Of a DNA stretch of 24,788 nucleotides, positions 1-7,708 are shown in pieces. The stretch is from Pseudomonadota bacterium (GTDB taxonomy: Bacteria; Bdellovibrionota_C; UBA2361; OMIW01): assembly GCA_900299205.1 (NCBI GenBank), contig OMIW01000036.1:1-24788 (forward strand). The letters run 5' to 3'. Made by a program: the position numbers and the translations under genes. Each line of letters opens with the position of its first letter. Within the stretch, counting starts at the first letter, position 1. The notes under the pieces are model-generated. The model was not told where the DNA came from. It made no database searches and was given only the letters and a program-made list of their open reading frames with translations.

Positions 1-2
1 AC

Positions 3-1067
3 ATCTTGACCCTGAATGGAGATTTATCCAGCCTCACTTCTACCCTCTCTAATCTGACCAATACCCTCATACCTGATGCGAATGGTCTGATAGGTTCCCT
101 GACAACGCAGCTGAATGGTTTTATTGATCAGGCAAACCTCCTAAATCTGGTCGACATCCCATTTCTCGACACAGCGGTACAGTCGCTCAATAGCTTCTTT
201 GGTGGGGCGAGCCTCTCAACCATATTTTCGAGTGGCCAGGGCTTCCTGAGCAAGCTGGGGTTGGGGGGAAGTCTTGGAGGAATCAGCTCGATCCTGAAGC
301 TGATAGACCTGGTCGGCAAGGTGAGCCAAGCGATCAATTTTGTGATGAGCAGCTATCAAGCCGTGATTGCGGTCGTCGACTTGGTGACCAATCTCATGTC
401 GGGGGATTTTCTTCAGGCGGTGCTGGCGATAGTGGATAATCCTGTCAATCTGGCGATAGGATTTGTGGATGACGTCGGCACTGCCCTGATAACGAAAGGA
501 TCCGTTTCATTGAACGATACGTCGATCGACGAGCTCGTCAGCTCGGCGGGGAATGTGTTCGGCATGTCGGTACTAACAAACTTTGCGAAGGCGATAGGGG
601 GGTTGAGCAAGCTTGTAAACGACGCCCCCGGGGTCTTTTCCGGCATTTTCGGTAGCGGAGGGGGGTCGGGTGGAAGCGGAGGCGGGGTGGTCTTTGCGAT
701 GAAAGTGGATGAGAGCAGCGATACCGTCCCTCTGATAGCGCGTGCTACCTCCGGAGATCCATCGAAGAAATTGGTATTCGGGGATTCCTCTCGGAAGACA
801 ACGAGCAAAAACTTCTGCTCGGAGTCTCGTAAGGGAGCTGCGAAGAAGAAGTGCATCAAGCGGGAGAGAGCCATCTGGTTAAAATTCCAGGCAAGACTTC
901 GCTCTCACCTCAGAGGCGGTGTGAAGCAGATTAGGTCGTCGAAGGTTCGCTCCCAAATCCAGAAGAAAGCTTTCAAGGGCAAAACGCTAGCGATCATTCT
1001 GAAGGAGGTGGTCGGCGATATCCAATCAACCACAATTCCGCCGGAGTTGCTCACCCCAGCAAGTTGA
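3..1067 (+). CDS. Hypothetical hydrophobic protein with Gly-rich linker and basic C-terminus (5' partial)
   Basis: I do not recognise this protein. The reading frame is open to the left edge of the window, so the start is probably outside; a TTG at 6 is the first possible start inside. The first ~215 visible residues are rich in Leu, Ile, Val, Ser and Gly, with several long apolar stretches (for example around residues 95-170) that could be amphipathic or membrane-associated helices. A flexible linker of Gly and Ser (GSGGGSGGSGGG) follows at about 217-228. The last ~100 residues are strongly basic, with many Lys/Arg and two cysteines flanking a Lys-rich segment. It ends at TGA 1065-1067. The two-part build suggests a membrane- or envelope-associated region joined to a basic, possibly nucleic-acid- or polymer-binding, tail, but this is inference from composition only. 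No operon partner is visible: the next gene starts about 400 bp later. Confidence 0.7.
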   Translation: MLTLNGDLSSLTSTLSNLTNTLIPDANGLIGSLTTQLNGFIDQANLLNLVDIPFLDTAVQSLNSFFGGASLSTIFSSGQGFLSKLGLGGSLGGISSILKLIDLVGKVSQAINFVMSSYQAVIAVVDLVTNLMSGDFLQAVLAIVDNPVNLAIGFVDDVGTALITKGSVSLNDTSIDELVSSAGNVFGMSVLTNFAKAIGGLSKLVNDAPGVFSGIFGSGGGSGGSGGGVVFAMKVDESSDTVPLIARATSGDPSKKLVFGDSSRKTTSKNFCSESRKGAAKKKCIKRERAIWLKFQARLRSHLRGGVKQIRSSKVRSQIQKKAFKGKTLAIILKEVVGDIQSTTIPPELLTPAS

Positions 1068-1463
1068 ACGCGCGGACCGTCATCGGGGGCTTGCGTTACA
1101 AGATACTCGAGTCAAGTGAGGTTGCCACGTGGGGAGATTTACCTTACTGTGGGGACGTTCGAGAGGTCGCAGTTCTGGCACCCAACCTTCGCTCGACCAT
1201 CTTCACCCGATGTCGTGGATGGAGTCAGGTTGGGAGCCGATTGTAAAAAGGGTGTTTCCTAAAGAAGGGCCGATCCGTGCGAGGCGCGGTCGCTTACTAA
1301 CGGAGCGGACTGCGAGAACCGAGGCGGACCGCCTGTTGTGACTTTCAAGGACTGTGTTACTCCTTCTTCTCGTGGCTTTGTTTTCGTCACGAAGAATTAT
1401 CTCCTCTCTATCCTGAATCATAAAGTATTCCCCCTCGCAACTGCATCACTATTTTCGATAACC
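1068..1463. other. Gene-free stretch upstream of the reductase gene
   Basis: No coding region is convincing here. The reductase frame stays open back to a GTG at 1338, but those 42 extra residues have no family resemblance and no signal peptide, so they are probably untranslated. A small GC-rich dyad (AGGCG-GAC-CGCCT, 1322-1334) and an 11-base palindrome (TTCGT-C-ACGAA, 1383-1393) are present. Either could be part of the control region of the downstream gene or the end of the upstream transcript. I could not assign a promoter with confidence. Confidence 0.5.
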
Positions 1464-2240
1464 ATGCTAAACGCCACCCTTATCAAGCGAATCGATATTA
1501 CCCCTGAACTTGTTGTCCTTCGGGTAGAACCGGATGCGGGCGTTCCTGAGTTTAAGGCGGGCCAGTACGTTGCCCTCGGCCTTCCTGGAGCCGCTCCTCG
1601 TCCTGCCTCGTTTCCAGCGGAGGATCCCGCGCCTGACCCGACAAAGGTTATCAAGCGAGCATACTCGATTGGGTCCTCGCCCACGGTACGAGACTACTTT
1701 GAATTTTATGTTGCTATTGTCCCTGCTGGATCGCTGACATCTCGTCTCGCGATGTTGAATGAGGGAGATCGGCTCTTTTGTGGCCCCAAGGTAACCGGCC
1801 ACTTTACCCTCGCTCCGGTCCCCTCCTCCGCTCACCTCATATTCGTGGCAACCGGCACCGGGTTGGCTCCGTTTACCTCAATGATGGGACTTGAGGAAAC
1901 CTGGGTTCCGGGAAGGACGATAACCCTGCTCCACGGCGTCCGTCACCTCGAGGATCTGGGTTATCGGGATGAGCTCGAGCAGCTGCAGGAAGCCCGGGGT
2001 TCTTCGTTTCGGTATATTCCGTTCGTCAGTCGCGCAGCCCCACCCGCATCAGGCCTTTCCGGTCATGTGACCAGATTCTTTGAAGAACGGCTTGCTCCGT
2101 ACACCCCTGAGACTCACCACATTTTGTTATGTGGCAACCCTGCGATGATCGATGCGGTGGAGCAGGTGACCGTCACCCAAGGCTTCACGGTCCACTCGAA
2201 AAAAGAGGCCGGAAATCTTCACTATGAGAAGTACTGGTAG
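1464..2240 (+). CDS. fpr: Ferredoxin/flavodoxin--NADP+ reductase
   Basis: This is a 258-residue cytoplasmic flavoprotein of the bacterial Fpr type. It moves electrons between NADPH and ferredoxin or flavodoxin. The FAD-binding barrel is N-terminal, with the motif RAYSIGSS at residues 65-72. The NADP-binding domain carries GTGLAPF (131-137) and CGNPAMI (223-229). The C-terminus ends in an aromatic residue (HYEKYW), as in short bacterial Fprs, where it stacks on the flavin. The length matches the family (about 250-260). A 15-20 residue Pro/Ala-rich insertion (about 41-60) lies just before the FAD motif. I chose ATG 1464 because homology begins there (LNATLIKRIDITPEL); the frame extends upstream to 1338 without family features. 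No clear Shine-Dalgarno precedes 1464. It stands alone and is convergent with the next gene. Confidence 0.93.
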   Translation: MLNATLIKRIDITPELVVLRVEPDAGVPEFKAGQYVALGLPGAAPRPASFPAEDPAPDPTKVIKRAYSIGSSPTVRDYFEFYVAIVPAGSLTSRLAMLNEGDRLFCGPKVTGHFTLAPVPSSAHLIFVATGTGLAPFTSMMGLEETWVPGRTITLLHGVRHLEDLGYRDELEQLQEARGSSFRYIPFVSRAAPPASGLSGHVTRFFEERLAPYTPETHHILLCGNPAMIDAVEQVTVTQGFTVHSKKEAGNLHYEKYW

Positions 2241-2273
2241 GCCGATCGGGAGAGAAGAGGGTTCAGCCACAAA

Positions 2274-2287
2274 GGTCTGCAAAGACC
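2274..2287. terminator. Small hairpin between convergent genes (candidate terminator)
   Basis: GGTCT (2274-2278) and AGACC (2283-2287) pair across a GCAA tetraloop, 33 bases past the reductase stop. GNRA loops are unusually stable. There is no T-run after it, so intrinsic termination is uncertain. Confidence 0.3.
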
Positions 2288-2372
2288 GTCAATAGCGTCC
2301 TTGATTGGGGTTATCGGGGACGGGTCCTGCCTGCGGTGCGTCTGCCTTTTCCCGCATGGAGCCGTCTCATAA

Positions 2373-2383
2373 GGGCGACGCCC
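2373..2383 (-). terminator. Short GC hairpin downstream of the TPR gene (weak terminator candidate)
   Basis: GGGC-GTC-GCCC on the minus strand lies 23 bases after the TPR gene stop and is followed by TTATGA. The stem is only four base pairs and the T-run is poor, so this is a weak candidate. Confidence 0.2.
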
Positions 2384-2405
2384 GCTTCAAGCTAACCATC
2401 GTCCG

Positions 2406-3380
2406 CTACATCCGCTGCGTATCGAGGTCAGATATAAGCTCCTCGAGTGCAGCAATGTTCGGATATCGGCTCGTTATGAGACGAGCTTCGTGGTGCGCTC
2501 GTTCCGCCATCATCTTTGCGGTTGAGAATTCACCTCTCCGAAATTGAGCGTCAGCAGAGAGATGGAGCAACTGAGCCGACCGCCACCCTGAACCCCGGCA
2601 TGCATCGAGAGCGAGCTGCGCGGCGAATTCTGGCTTGTAGCTTTTGGGATTAAGGTAGCACTGAGCAAGAAGCGCCATCGTTAAGGGATAGCCTGGCCGC
2701 AAAGTCAAAACCCTATTGAGTTCCTCGCGAGCTTCTTTCACCAAACCCAAATCGATCAGCACCGATGCGTAGGCTAGTATCGCCTCTACCGACTGCCGAC
2801 GGGGAGAGTGAGAAAGACGATGCAGCTCCTGAACCGATGACTTGCGCTCGCCATCGCGATACCAATCCCAGTTTCTTGCCGCTTGAATCACCGATTCCCC
2901 CGCCCGCTCCTCTGGCGATAGTGCGAGCTCAAGCTCAAAGGCCTCGTCCAGCAGCTCGCGCGAGCTTCCCGCACTGACAAAGCACCACGCCGCAAGGCCA
3001 ATCAGCTCAGCGTCAGGGGCGAACCGTTTCGCGGCCCGAATCGCCATCAACCCTGCTTCGTGAAAAAGGCCCTGCCACATCTTGAGCTTGACAAGTCGGA
3101 TGTAAGGCCGCCTGTCGTCGGGACGTTGGAGCACGAGGAGCCTTAAATGATCCTCGGCCTGCTGAAATCGCTGAAGTGTTACGAGGCATTGAGCAAGGTC
3201 GAGCCGCGCGCAGAACGCCGCCGGGTGGTTCGGACTTGCTAAAAGTCCCCGCTCGTACTGCCCTACCGCTGCCTCATACAGCCCCGCGCGATGTGCCCGA
3301 GCCGCCCGGACCCAAGACAACTTCGGCACCGTTCGCCACGCCCTCACAAAATCGATTGAAAGTAAAAAGAACTGATACAT
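2406..3380 (-). CDS. TPR-repeat protein
   Basis: This is a predicted 324-residue helical-repeat protein. Tetratricopeptide-like units are visible as paired helices with small residues at turns: about residues 25-58 (GLYEAAVGQYERGLLASPNHPAA), 59-92 (ARLDLAQCLVTLQRFQQAEDHLRLL region), 200-233 (LAYASVLIDLGLVKEAREEL region, ending LRPGYP) and 268-300. The first 20 residues (MYQFFLLSIDFVRAWR) are apolar and could be a short anchor or a poor signal. TPR proteins act as scaffolds for protein-protein contacts, and nothing here shows a specific partner. I chose the ATG at 3380 because GGAGG (minus strand, 3391-3395) lies 10 bases upstream; the open frame extends to 3533 but the extra 51 residues are Arg/Gly-rich without repeats. 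It is divergent from the FAD-linked oxidase gene. Confidence 0.75.
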   Translation of the reverse strand: MYQFFLLSIDFVRAWRTVPKLSWVRAARAHRAGLYEAAVGQYERGLLASPNHPAAFCARLDLAQCLVTLQRFQQAEDHLRLLVLQRPDDRRPYIRLVKLKMWQGLFHEAGLMAIRAAKRFAPDAELIGLAAWCFVSAGSSRELLDEAFELELALSPEERAGESVIQAARNWDWYRDGERKSSVQELHRLSHSPRRQSVEAILAYASVLIDLGLVKEAREELNRVLTLRPGYPLTMALLAQCYLNPKSYKPEFAAQLALDACRGSGWRSAQLLHLSADAQFRRGEFSTAKMMAERAHHEARLITSRYPNIAALEELISDLDTQRM

Positions 3381-3524
3381 ACCCCTAGCCCCTCCGTCCC
3401 CAGAAGATGATATCTGCGCCCCGCGATTCCGCATCATCCGCTCTCTCCCTCTTATCTCTCCAAATACGCAGTTTGGTTCTACCGCACCCCGCGTCAATCG
3501 ATGTTTTACAAATTTTGCCCCGAC

Positions 3525-3553
3525 TTTACACACTCTTCGAGGAGAGGTATAGC
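3525..3553 (+). promoter_or_regulatory. Candidate sigma-70-type promoter of the oxidase gene
   Basis: TTTACA (3525-3530, five of six matches to TTGACA) is followed by a 17-base spacer and TATAGC (3548-3553, four of six matches to TATAAT). It lies 40 bases upstream of the ATG at 3594, and the ribosome site AGGAG (3578-3582) falls between the expected transcription start and the gene. Confidence 0.5.
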
Positions 3554-3593
3554 GAAAAAAGGATTTTTTTAATTGCGAGGAGCATTAACTGAT

Positions 3594-5000
3594 ATGTCCC
3601 CTGCCTCGACTGACCTTTCGACCGCCCTTTCGAGCGTTTGTACGACGCGGAGTGATACGGAATCTTGCCTATCATATGGAAAAGACTGGCTAAAAGACTA
3701 TCAGCCAGCACCGTTATGCATCTGTTTTCCCCGCTCCGTTGAGGAGGTTCAGAGCGTTGTCCGCCTTTGTCACCAGGCCAGGCATCCCATCGTCCCTTCT
3801 GGCGGTCGGACCGGACTCGCGGGTGGCGCCACGGCATCAGATGGCGAAGTTGTCGTTTCGCTCGAAAAAATGAATCGCATCATCGCGGTCGACGTGGCGG
3901 AGCGGACGATCCGGGCTGAGGCGGGGGTGACGACAGAGGCTCTCCAGATGGCAGCTCATGAGGCGGGGCTTTTTTTGCCGATCGACTTTGCCTCAAAAGG
4001 GTCAAGCCAGCTTGGGGGTAACATCGCAACGAATGCCGGGGGTATCCGGGTCATTCGATGGGGCATGACCCGAGCCCATGTAGCCCATCTCGACGCAGTG
4101 CTCGCTGATGGGAGTCTCATCAGATGTGGTCACGGGCTCATTAAGGACCAAGGAGGATACGATCTCAAGCAGCTGTTTATTGGATCGGAAGGTACCCTGG
4201 GGATCATTACCGAAGCGACCCTGAGACTTACGACACCTCCCCCTCCTTCACTTCGCGTTTGGGCAGGGCTGGAAACCCTGGTGCAAGCTACCTCTCTCCT
4301 CGATTTTTGTCGTGACCGGGGAGTGATTCTTGATCTTTTCGAGCTCGTCATGCGCGAGGCGTTGGAACCAGTGCTCACTTTCAAACAAAAGCGTGACCCC
4401 CTTGCTCAAAATTATCCCGTATACGCGCTCCTGGAGGCGGAGATTCCGTCGGCTCCAAATGGCAGGGAAATAATCGAGGAGATTCTCATCGAAGCCTGCG
4501 AGCGGGGACTCGTCGCTGATATGGTGGTTGCAGAGTCGACAACTCAGGCGCAAGAGCTTCTGTCACTGCGCGAGCTGGTGAGCGAGACCCTTTCCTCTCA
4601 CTACACCATCCACAAAAATGACGTGTCGGTAAAGTCGACCACGATTCCGGCTTTTATAGACGAGATTATTACCCGAGCGCGCGAATGCGAGCCGACCTTC
4701 GTGGCCGCAATATTCGGCCACCTCGGTGATGGAAACCTTCATATTAACTTCCTCTAACCACCCGCACTGACAGATGAGGCCTTCTTTGCACGGTGTCATA
4801 CCCTCGACGAGGCACTTTTTTCGTGTGTCGCCCGGTACCACGGAAGCGTCGCCGCTGAACACGGCGTGGGGCTCCTGAAGCGGGATTTCCTCCATTACTC
4901 CCGCTCCCCAGAGGAAATCGCAGTGATGCGCTCCATCAAAGAAGCGCTTGATCCGAACCATATCTTTAATCCAGGGAAGGTTATCCCATTTCAGGGCTAA
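3594..5000 (+). pseudogene. FAD-linked oxidase (glycolate/D-2-hydroxyacid dehydrogenase family), interrupted by an in-frame TAA
   Basis: The first segment (387 codons, 3594-4754) carries the FAD-binding PP-loop typical of the GlcD/D-lactate/D-2-hydroxyglutarate dehydrogenase family: SGGRTGLAGGA at residues 69-79 and GGNIATNAGGIR at 141-152, then GSEGTLGIITEA at 198-208. These enzymes oxidise a 2-hydroxyacid to a 2-oxoacid using FAD. A TAA at 4755-4757 follows GDGNLHINFL. The same frame then continues for 80 residues to TAA 4998-5000, with the family's C-terminal signature (AAEHGVGLLKRDFL, then NPGKVIP). Together they give about 468 positions, the usual family length. Homologues I know of commonly have Lys-Pro here, so AAA to TAA is the simplest lesion. 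Without the tail, the flavin/substrate-site His-Gly-Val-Gly segment is lost. Start ATG 3594 has AGGAG 11 bases upstream. A sequencing error or stop readthrough are alternatives to a real pseudogene. Confidence 0.85.
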
Positions 5001-5377
5001 CGCGCTCATCGCAACGGGGGAATCTCGTATCGGCTTTCCCCTTTCCGAGGAAAAATGGGGTGCTTTGCAACTTGGCAAACATCCCCTTTCTCCCAGATTC
5101 CGCCACGCAATATTCGTGAAAAAAAAAGACGGCACCGAAGCAGACAGATTCGAGCAGGAATATCAAGAACTGGGGTGATACCGTCGTTTAGCCTCTCATT
5201 GGCGAGATGGGGTGGATTGATTGTTGATATCACCACAAAGCGACCTAATGAGCGAGGGTCACCCCTCATTCTGCAGAAACAGGGCAAAATACGCCCTTCA
5301 AGCGCATATCTATCTCCAGTTATCAATCGGTACTGTTCCAGCGGTAAAACCGCAGGGCGGACAAGCGGGAGAATCTC
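5001..5377. other. Gene-free, dyad-rich leader upstream of the HTH gene
   Basis: No convincing coding region is present. Several palindromes occur: TGATATCA (5225-5232); a hairpin with AATGAG (5247-5252) and CTCATT (5265-5270) arms plus an inner GGG-TCA-CCC; TTCTGCAGAA (5269-5278); AGGGC/GCCCT (5281-5297); and GCGGT-AAA-ACCGC (5341-5353). Most lie in the 130 bases before the HTH gene, which suggests operators or a folded 5' leader. I could not assign a promoter. Confidence 0.5.
5341..5353. promoter_or_regulatory. Palindrome just upstream of the HTH gene (candidate operator or leader hairpin)
   Basis: GCGGT-AAA-ACCGC is a perfect 5-bp dyad 24 bases before the HTH start codon and 13 bases before its ribosome site. 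Small HTH proteins often autoregulate from such sites, so it could be an autoregulatory operator; this is inference. Confidence 0.3.
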
Positions 5378-5593
5378 ATGGACAAGAACGTACTGTTGTT
5401 GAACGTCGCGGAGGTATCCGAGATACTTCGGATTAGCCGTGCCAAAGTATACATTCTTTTACAAGAGGGAACCTTACAGGGCTTTAAGCTCGGGGCTGAT
5501 TGGCGGATAAAGCGAGATTCCCTTGAGCAGTTGGCGGGCCCAATCCCTGATGATTTTTTCAACCGCAGGCGAAGGCAAAAAAGAGCTGCGTAA
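5378..5593 (+). CDS. Small excisionase-type helix-turn-helix DNA-binding protein
   Basis: This 71-residue protein matches the winged HTH_17 / excisionase-family pattern related to MerR. The core LLLNVAEVSEILRISRAKVY (residues 6-25) is the helix-turn-helix, followed by the wing LLQEGTLQGFKLGADWRIKR (27-46). It ends with an Arg/Lys-rich tail (NRRRRQKR, 62-69). Proteins of this type bind DNA as small regulators or architectural factors; many sit outside phages despite the name, and no integrase is nearby. GGGAG (5367-5371) lies 6 bases before ATG 5378, a good ribosome site. It is on the same strand as the MoxR/Bat cluster that begins 158 bp later, so it could regulate or co-express with it, but no direct evidence links them. 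The family call is confident; the function is not. Confidence 0.85.
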   Translation: MDKNVLLLNVAEVSEILRISRAKVYILLQEGTLQGFKLGADWRIKRDSLEQLAGPIPDDFFNRRRRQKRAA

Positions 5594-5663
5594 CACAAGG
5601 GTCCCGTTAAGCTCAAATCTCCAAAGTGCAGCAGTACTTGGTCAAGTAATCTACCATCCCCCA

Positions 5664-5691
5664 TTGCGCGCCCGCCGATTCCCATTATCAT
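5664..5691 (+). promoter_or_regulatory. Weak candidate promoter upstream of moxR
   Basis: TTGCGC (5664-5669), a 16-base spacer and TATCAT (5686-5691) form a possible sigma-70-type promoter. The -10 box matches five of six consensus bases; the -35 box is poor. It lies 61 bases before the moxR start. Confidence 0.3.
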
Positions 5692-5720
5692 ATTCCTACG
5701 TCATTCAGTCCGATCACTCT

Positions 5721-5743
5721 CTCAGTAAGCTCCTTCCACTGAG
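5721..5743. promoter_or_regulatory. Inverted repeat next to the moxR start codon
   Basis: CTCAGT (5721-5726) and ACTGAG (5738-5743) flank an 11-base spacer containing CTCCTT. The repeat ends 8 bases before ATG 5752, where a ribosome site would normally lie. It may be an operator or an RNA hairpin affecting translation. Confidence 0.35.
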
Positions 5744-5751
5744 CTCTTAGA

Positions 5752-6747
5752 ATGGACGGAGAACCTCAACACCCGGTCGTATTCGTCATGCCGCATTCCC
5801 CATCTTCAGCGCTTCACTCCGTTGCTGCCCTAACGAACGAAATCGGTCGTTTCATCGTCGGTCAAGGTGCCTTGATCGAGCGGTTAATTGTGGCGTTGCT
5901 CGCGCAGGGACACGTTCTCCTTGAAGGAGTTCCCGGACTTGCCAAAACTCGCACCTTATCGATTCTTACGAGGTGTCTCTCGGTTCAGATGGGGCGGATT
6001 CAGTTCACTCCCGATCTCCTCCCCTCTGACCTCATCGGCACGGAAGTGTACCGACCCCAAACGGGAGAATTCGTCACCCGAAAGGGCCCACTCTTCACGA
6101 ATCTGCTCCTGGCGGATGAAATAAACCGAGCCCCCGCCAAGGTTCAATCGGCGCTCCTCCAGGCGATGCAGGAGCGATGCGTTACCATCGGAGAGGAGAC
6201 CTACCCGCTCCCCTCTCCCTTCGTCGTCCTCGCGACCCAAAATCCTATCGAACAGGAGGGAACGTATCGGCTTCCCGAGGCCCAGCTCGACAGATTTTTG
6301 ATGAAGATCATCGTTTCGTATCCATCCTTCGATGAGGAACTTGAGATCCTGCGAATGGTGATAGAAGAAGATGAGCCCACCCCCAGAGCGGTGATCACCC
6401 CCGAACAGCTTGCTGACATGCAGCGCGCCGCCCGTGCAGTGCACACTGACCCCCGCATTGATGCGTACATCGTGTCACTCGTCCACGCTACCCGCCGAGG
6501 CGACGCCCACGGACTCGGAGGGATGATCGATTGGGGAGCATCGCCCCGAGCTGGTATTGCTCTTAAGAGCTGTGCCAAGAGTCTTGCGTATGTGAGAGGT
6601 CGGGAGTTTGTGACACCAGATGAAGTGATCGATCTCGCCCCTGATGTGCTTCGACACCGTGTGCTTCCAAGTTTCGAAGCGGAAGCACAAGGAATATCGG
6701 CAGACGATATCGTTCGTCAAATACTTCGGAGTGTGAGCACCCCGTGA
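5752..6747 (+). CDS. MoxR-family AAA+ ATPase of the Bat locus
   Basis: This 331-residue cytoplasmic AAA+ ATPase of the MoxR family is thought to act as a chaperone-like factor in maturing or gating vWA-domain partners. Walker A is GVPGLAKT (59-66), Walker B LLLADEIN (118-125), sensor-1 region [20 protein letters not shown] (161-180), and an arginine follows at 181. The length fits MoxR proteins. Its companions downstream (DUF58, DUF4381-like, vWA, vWA-TPR and BatD genes) are the standard MoxR partners. The start is uncertain: ATG 5752 lacks a clear ribosome site, and ATG 5788 (residue 13) is an alternative, since family similarity starts around residue 22. The gene is separated from the DUF58 gene by 34 bp. 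Confidence 0.92.
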   Translation: MDGEPQHPVVFVMPHSPSSALHSVAALTNEIGRFIVGQGALIERLIVALLAQGHVLLEGVPGLAKTRTLSILTRCLSVQMGRIQFTPDLLPSDLIGTEVYRPQTGEFVTRKGPLFTNLLLADEINRAPAKVQSALLQAMQERCVTIGEETYPLPSPFVVLATQNPIEQEGTYRLPEAQLDRFLMKIIVSYPSFDEELEILRMVIEEDEPTPRAVITPEQLADMQRAARAVHTDPRIDAYIVSLVHATRRGDAHGLGGMIDWGASPRAGIALKSCAKSLAYVRGREFVTPDEVIDLAPDVLRHRVLPSFEAEAQGISADDIVRQILRSVSTP

Positions 6748-6781
6748 CCGAACACCGTGCACGAGCGAGGTTATCGTTGTT

Positions 6782-7708
6782 ATGAAAAACCCGATATTTG
6801 CTCACCCTGAGATAAGACGACTTCAACTACGAACAAAACATCTTGTTCGTAGCGGCCTTTCTGGCGGGTATCGGAGTGCGTTTCGGGGCTCAGGGTTGGC
6901 CTTTTCGGAGCTTCGCTCGTATCAACCCGGGGATGATGTCAAACGGATAGATTGGCGGGCGAGTGCCCGAAGTGGTAACACTCTCGTCAAATCGTATGAG
7001 GAGGATCGCCACCTCTCGATGATGGTGCTTCTCGATACAAGCCTCTCGACCGGAGTTCCGCTGGGCAACATCACGGGACAGCCGGACACACACTCATCGC
7101 AGGAGGGAAACGTACGTGCCCAACTATTTGCATCGCTCGTCGTTTCAGTTGCGATGCAGCATGGCGATGAGGTTGGGTTATGTCTCTGTGGTGGATCAGT
7201 AGAGGAGTACCGCACCCCCAAAAAGACTCGCTCTCACGGACAATCAACTCTCGAATGTATCGCCGCCTATCCAAAAAAGCTCGGAAGCCAACCCGCATCT
7301 CGCGGAACAAGCGATCTGCGTCCTGGCATCGATGCAATCATGCAGCACCAGAGGAAAAGGGGAATCGTCTTCATCATATCAGATTTCTTTCTTACTGACT
7401 GTGAACTCCATCTTCGACGGATCGCCCACCGGCACGACACCATCTGCGTACAGTTGCGGCACCCGTTTGCTGCATCAATCCCCGCCGCCGGTATCGTTTC
7501 ATTTACCGACCCTGAAACGGGAACCCCAGTCCTCATTGATACCTCATCTCGTACCACCCGTCGCAGGGTGCAGGAGACTATCGCTCGTCATGAGCGGGGG
7601 CTCGCCGAGATGTGCAGGCGCTCTCGGATTGAGCTGATCACCATCGACCGCGATCCAGTCGCCCCTTTCGTTGAGCTGCTCCGATCCCGTATGGCGAGGC
7701 TGCGATGA
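6782..7708 (+). CDS. DUF58 domain protein (vWA-like)
   Basis: This 308-residue protein belongs to the DUF58 family, which almost always accompanies MoxR. The signature is RSYQPGDDVKRIDW (45-58), followed by a possible metal-ion-dependent adhesion motif DTSLS (85-89). There is no transmembrane segment, unlike many DUF58 proteins, so it is probably cytoplasmic or peripheral. The biochemical role of DUF58 is not firmly known; it is usually proposed to connect the ATPase to the membrane vWA proteins. Start ATG 6782 has GAGG 11 bases upstream. Its last four bases (ATGA) overlap the start of the next gene, indicating translational coupling. Confidence 0.9.
   Translation: MKNPIFAHPEIRRLQLRTKHLVRSGLSGGYRSAFRGSGLAFSELRSYQPGDDVKRIDWRASARSGNTLVKSYEEDRHLSMMVLLDTSLSTGVPLGNITGQPDTHSSQEGNVRAQLFASLVVSVAMQHGDEVGLCLCGGSVEEYRTPKKTRSHGQSTLECIAAYPKKLGSQPASRGTSDLRPGIDAIMQHQRKRGIVFIISDFFLTDCELHLRRIAHRHDTICVQLRHPFAASIPAAGIVSFTDPETGTPVLIDTSSRTTRRRVQETIARHERGLAEMCRRSRIELITIDRDPVAPFVELLRSRMARLR

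Noticed and set aside
413-874. 153-codon minus-strand frame over the first gene
   Set aside because: Shadow frame; Pro-rich reading of the Gly-rich linker.
1338-1463. N-terminal extension of the reductase from GTG 1338
   Set aside because: The 42 extra residues show no family similarity or signal peptide; homology starts at ATG 1464.
3381-3533. Extension of the TPR protein upstream to 3533
   Set aside because: No repeats and an Arg/Gly-rich composition; GGAGG supports the start at 3380.
4755-4757. TAA as reassigned sense codon
   Set aside because: Several other genes in the window end at TAA (for example at 4998 and 23382), with normal family ends.
4563-5135. 190-codon minus-strand open frame over the interrupted oxidase
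   Set aside because: It is a shadow of the oxidase coding frame and has no recognisable family.
5378-5593. Small HTH protein as a phage excisionase
   Set aside because: The family name only reflects fold; no integrase, attachment site or other phage gene is nearby.
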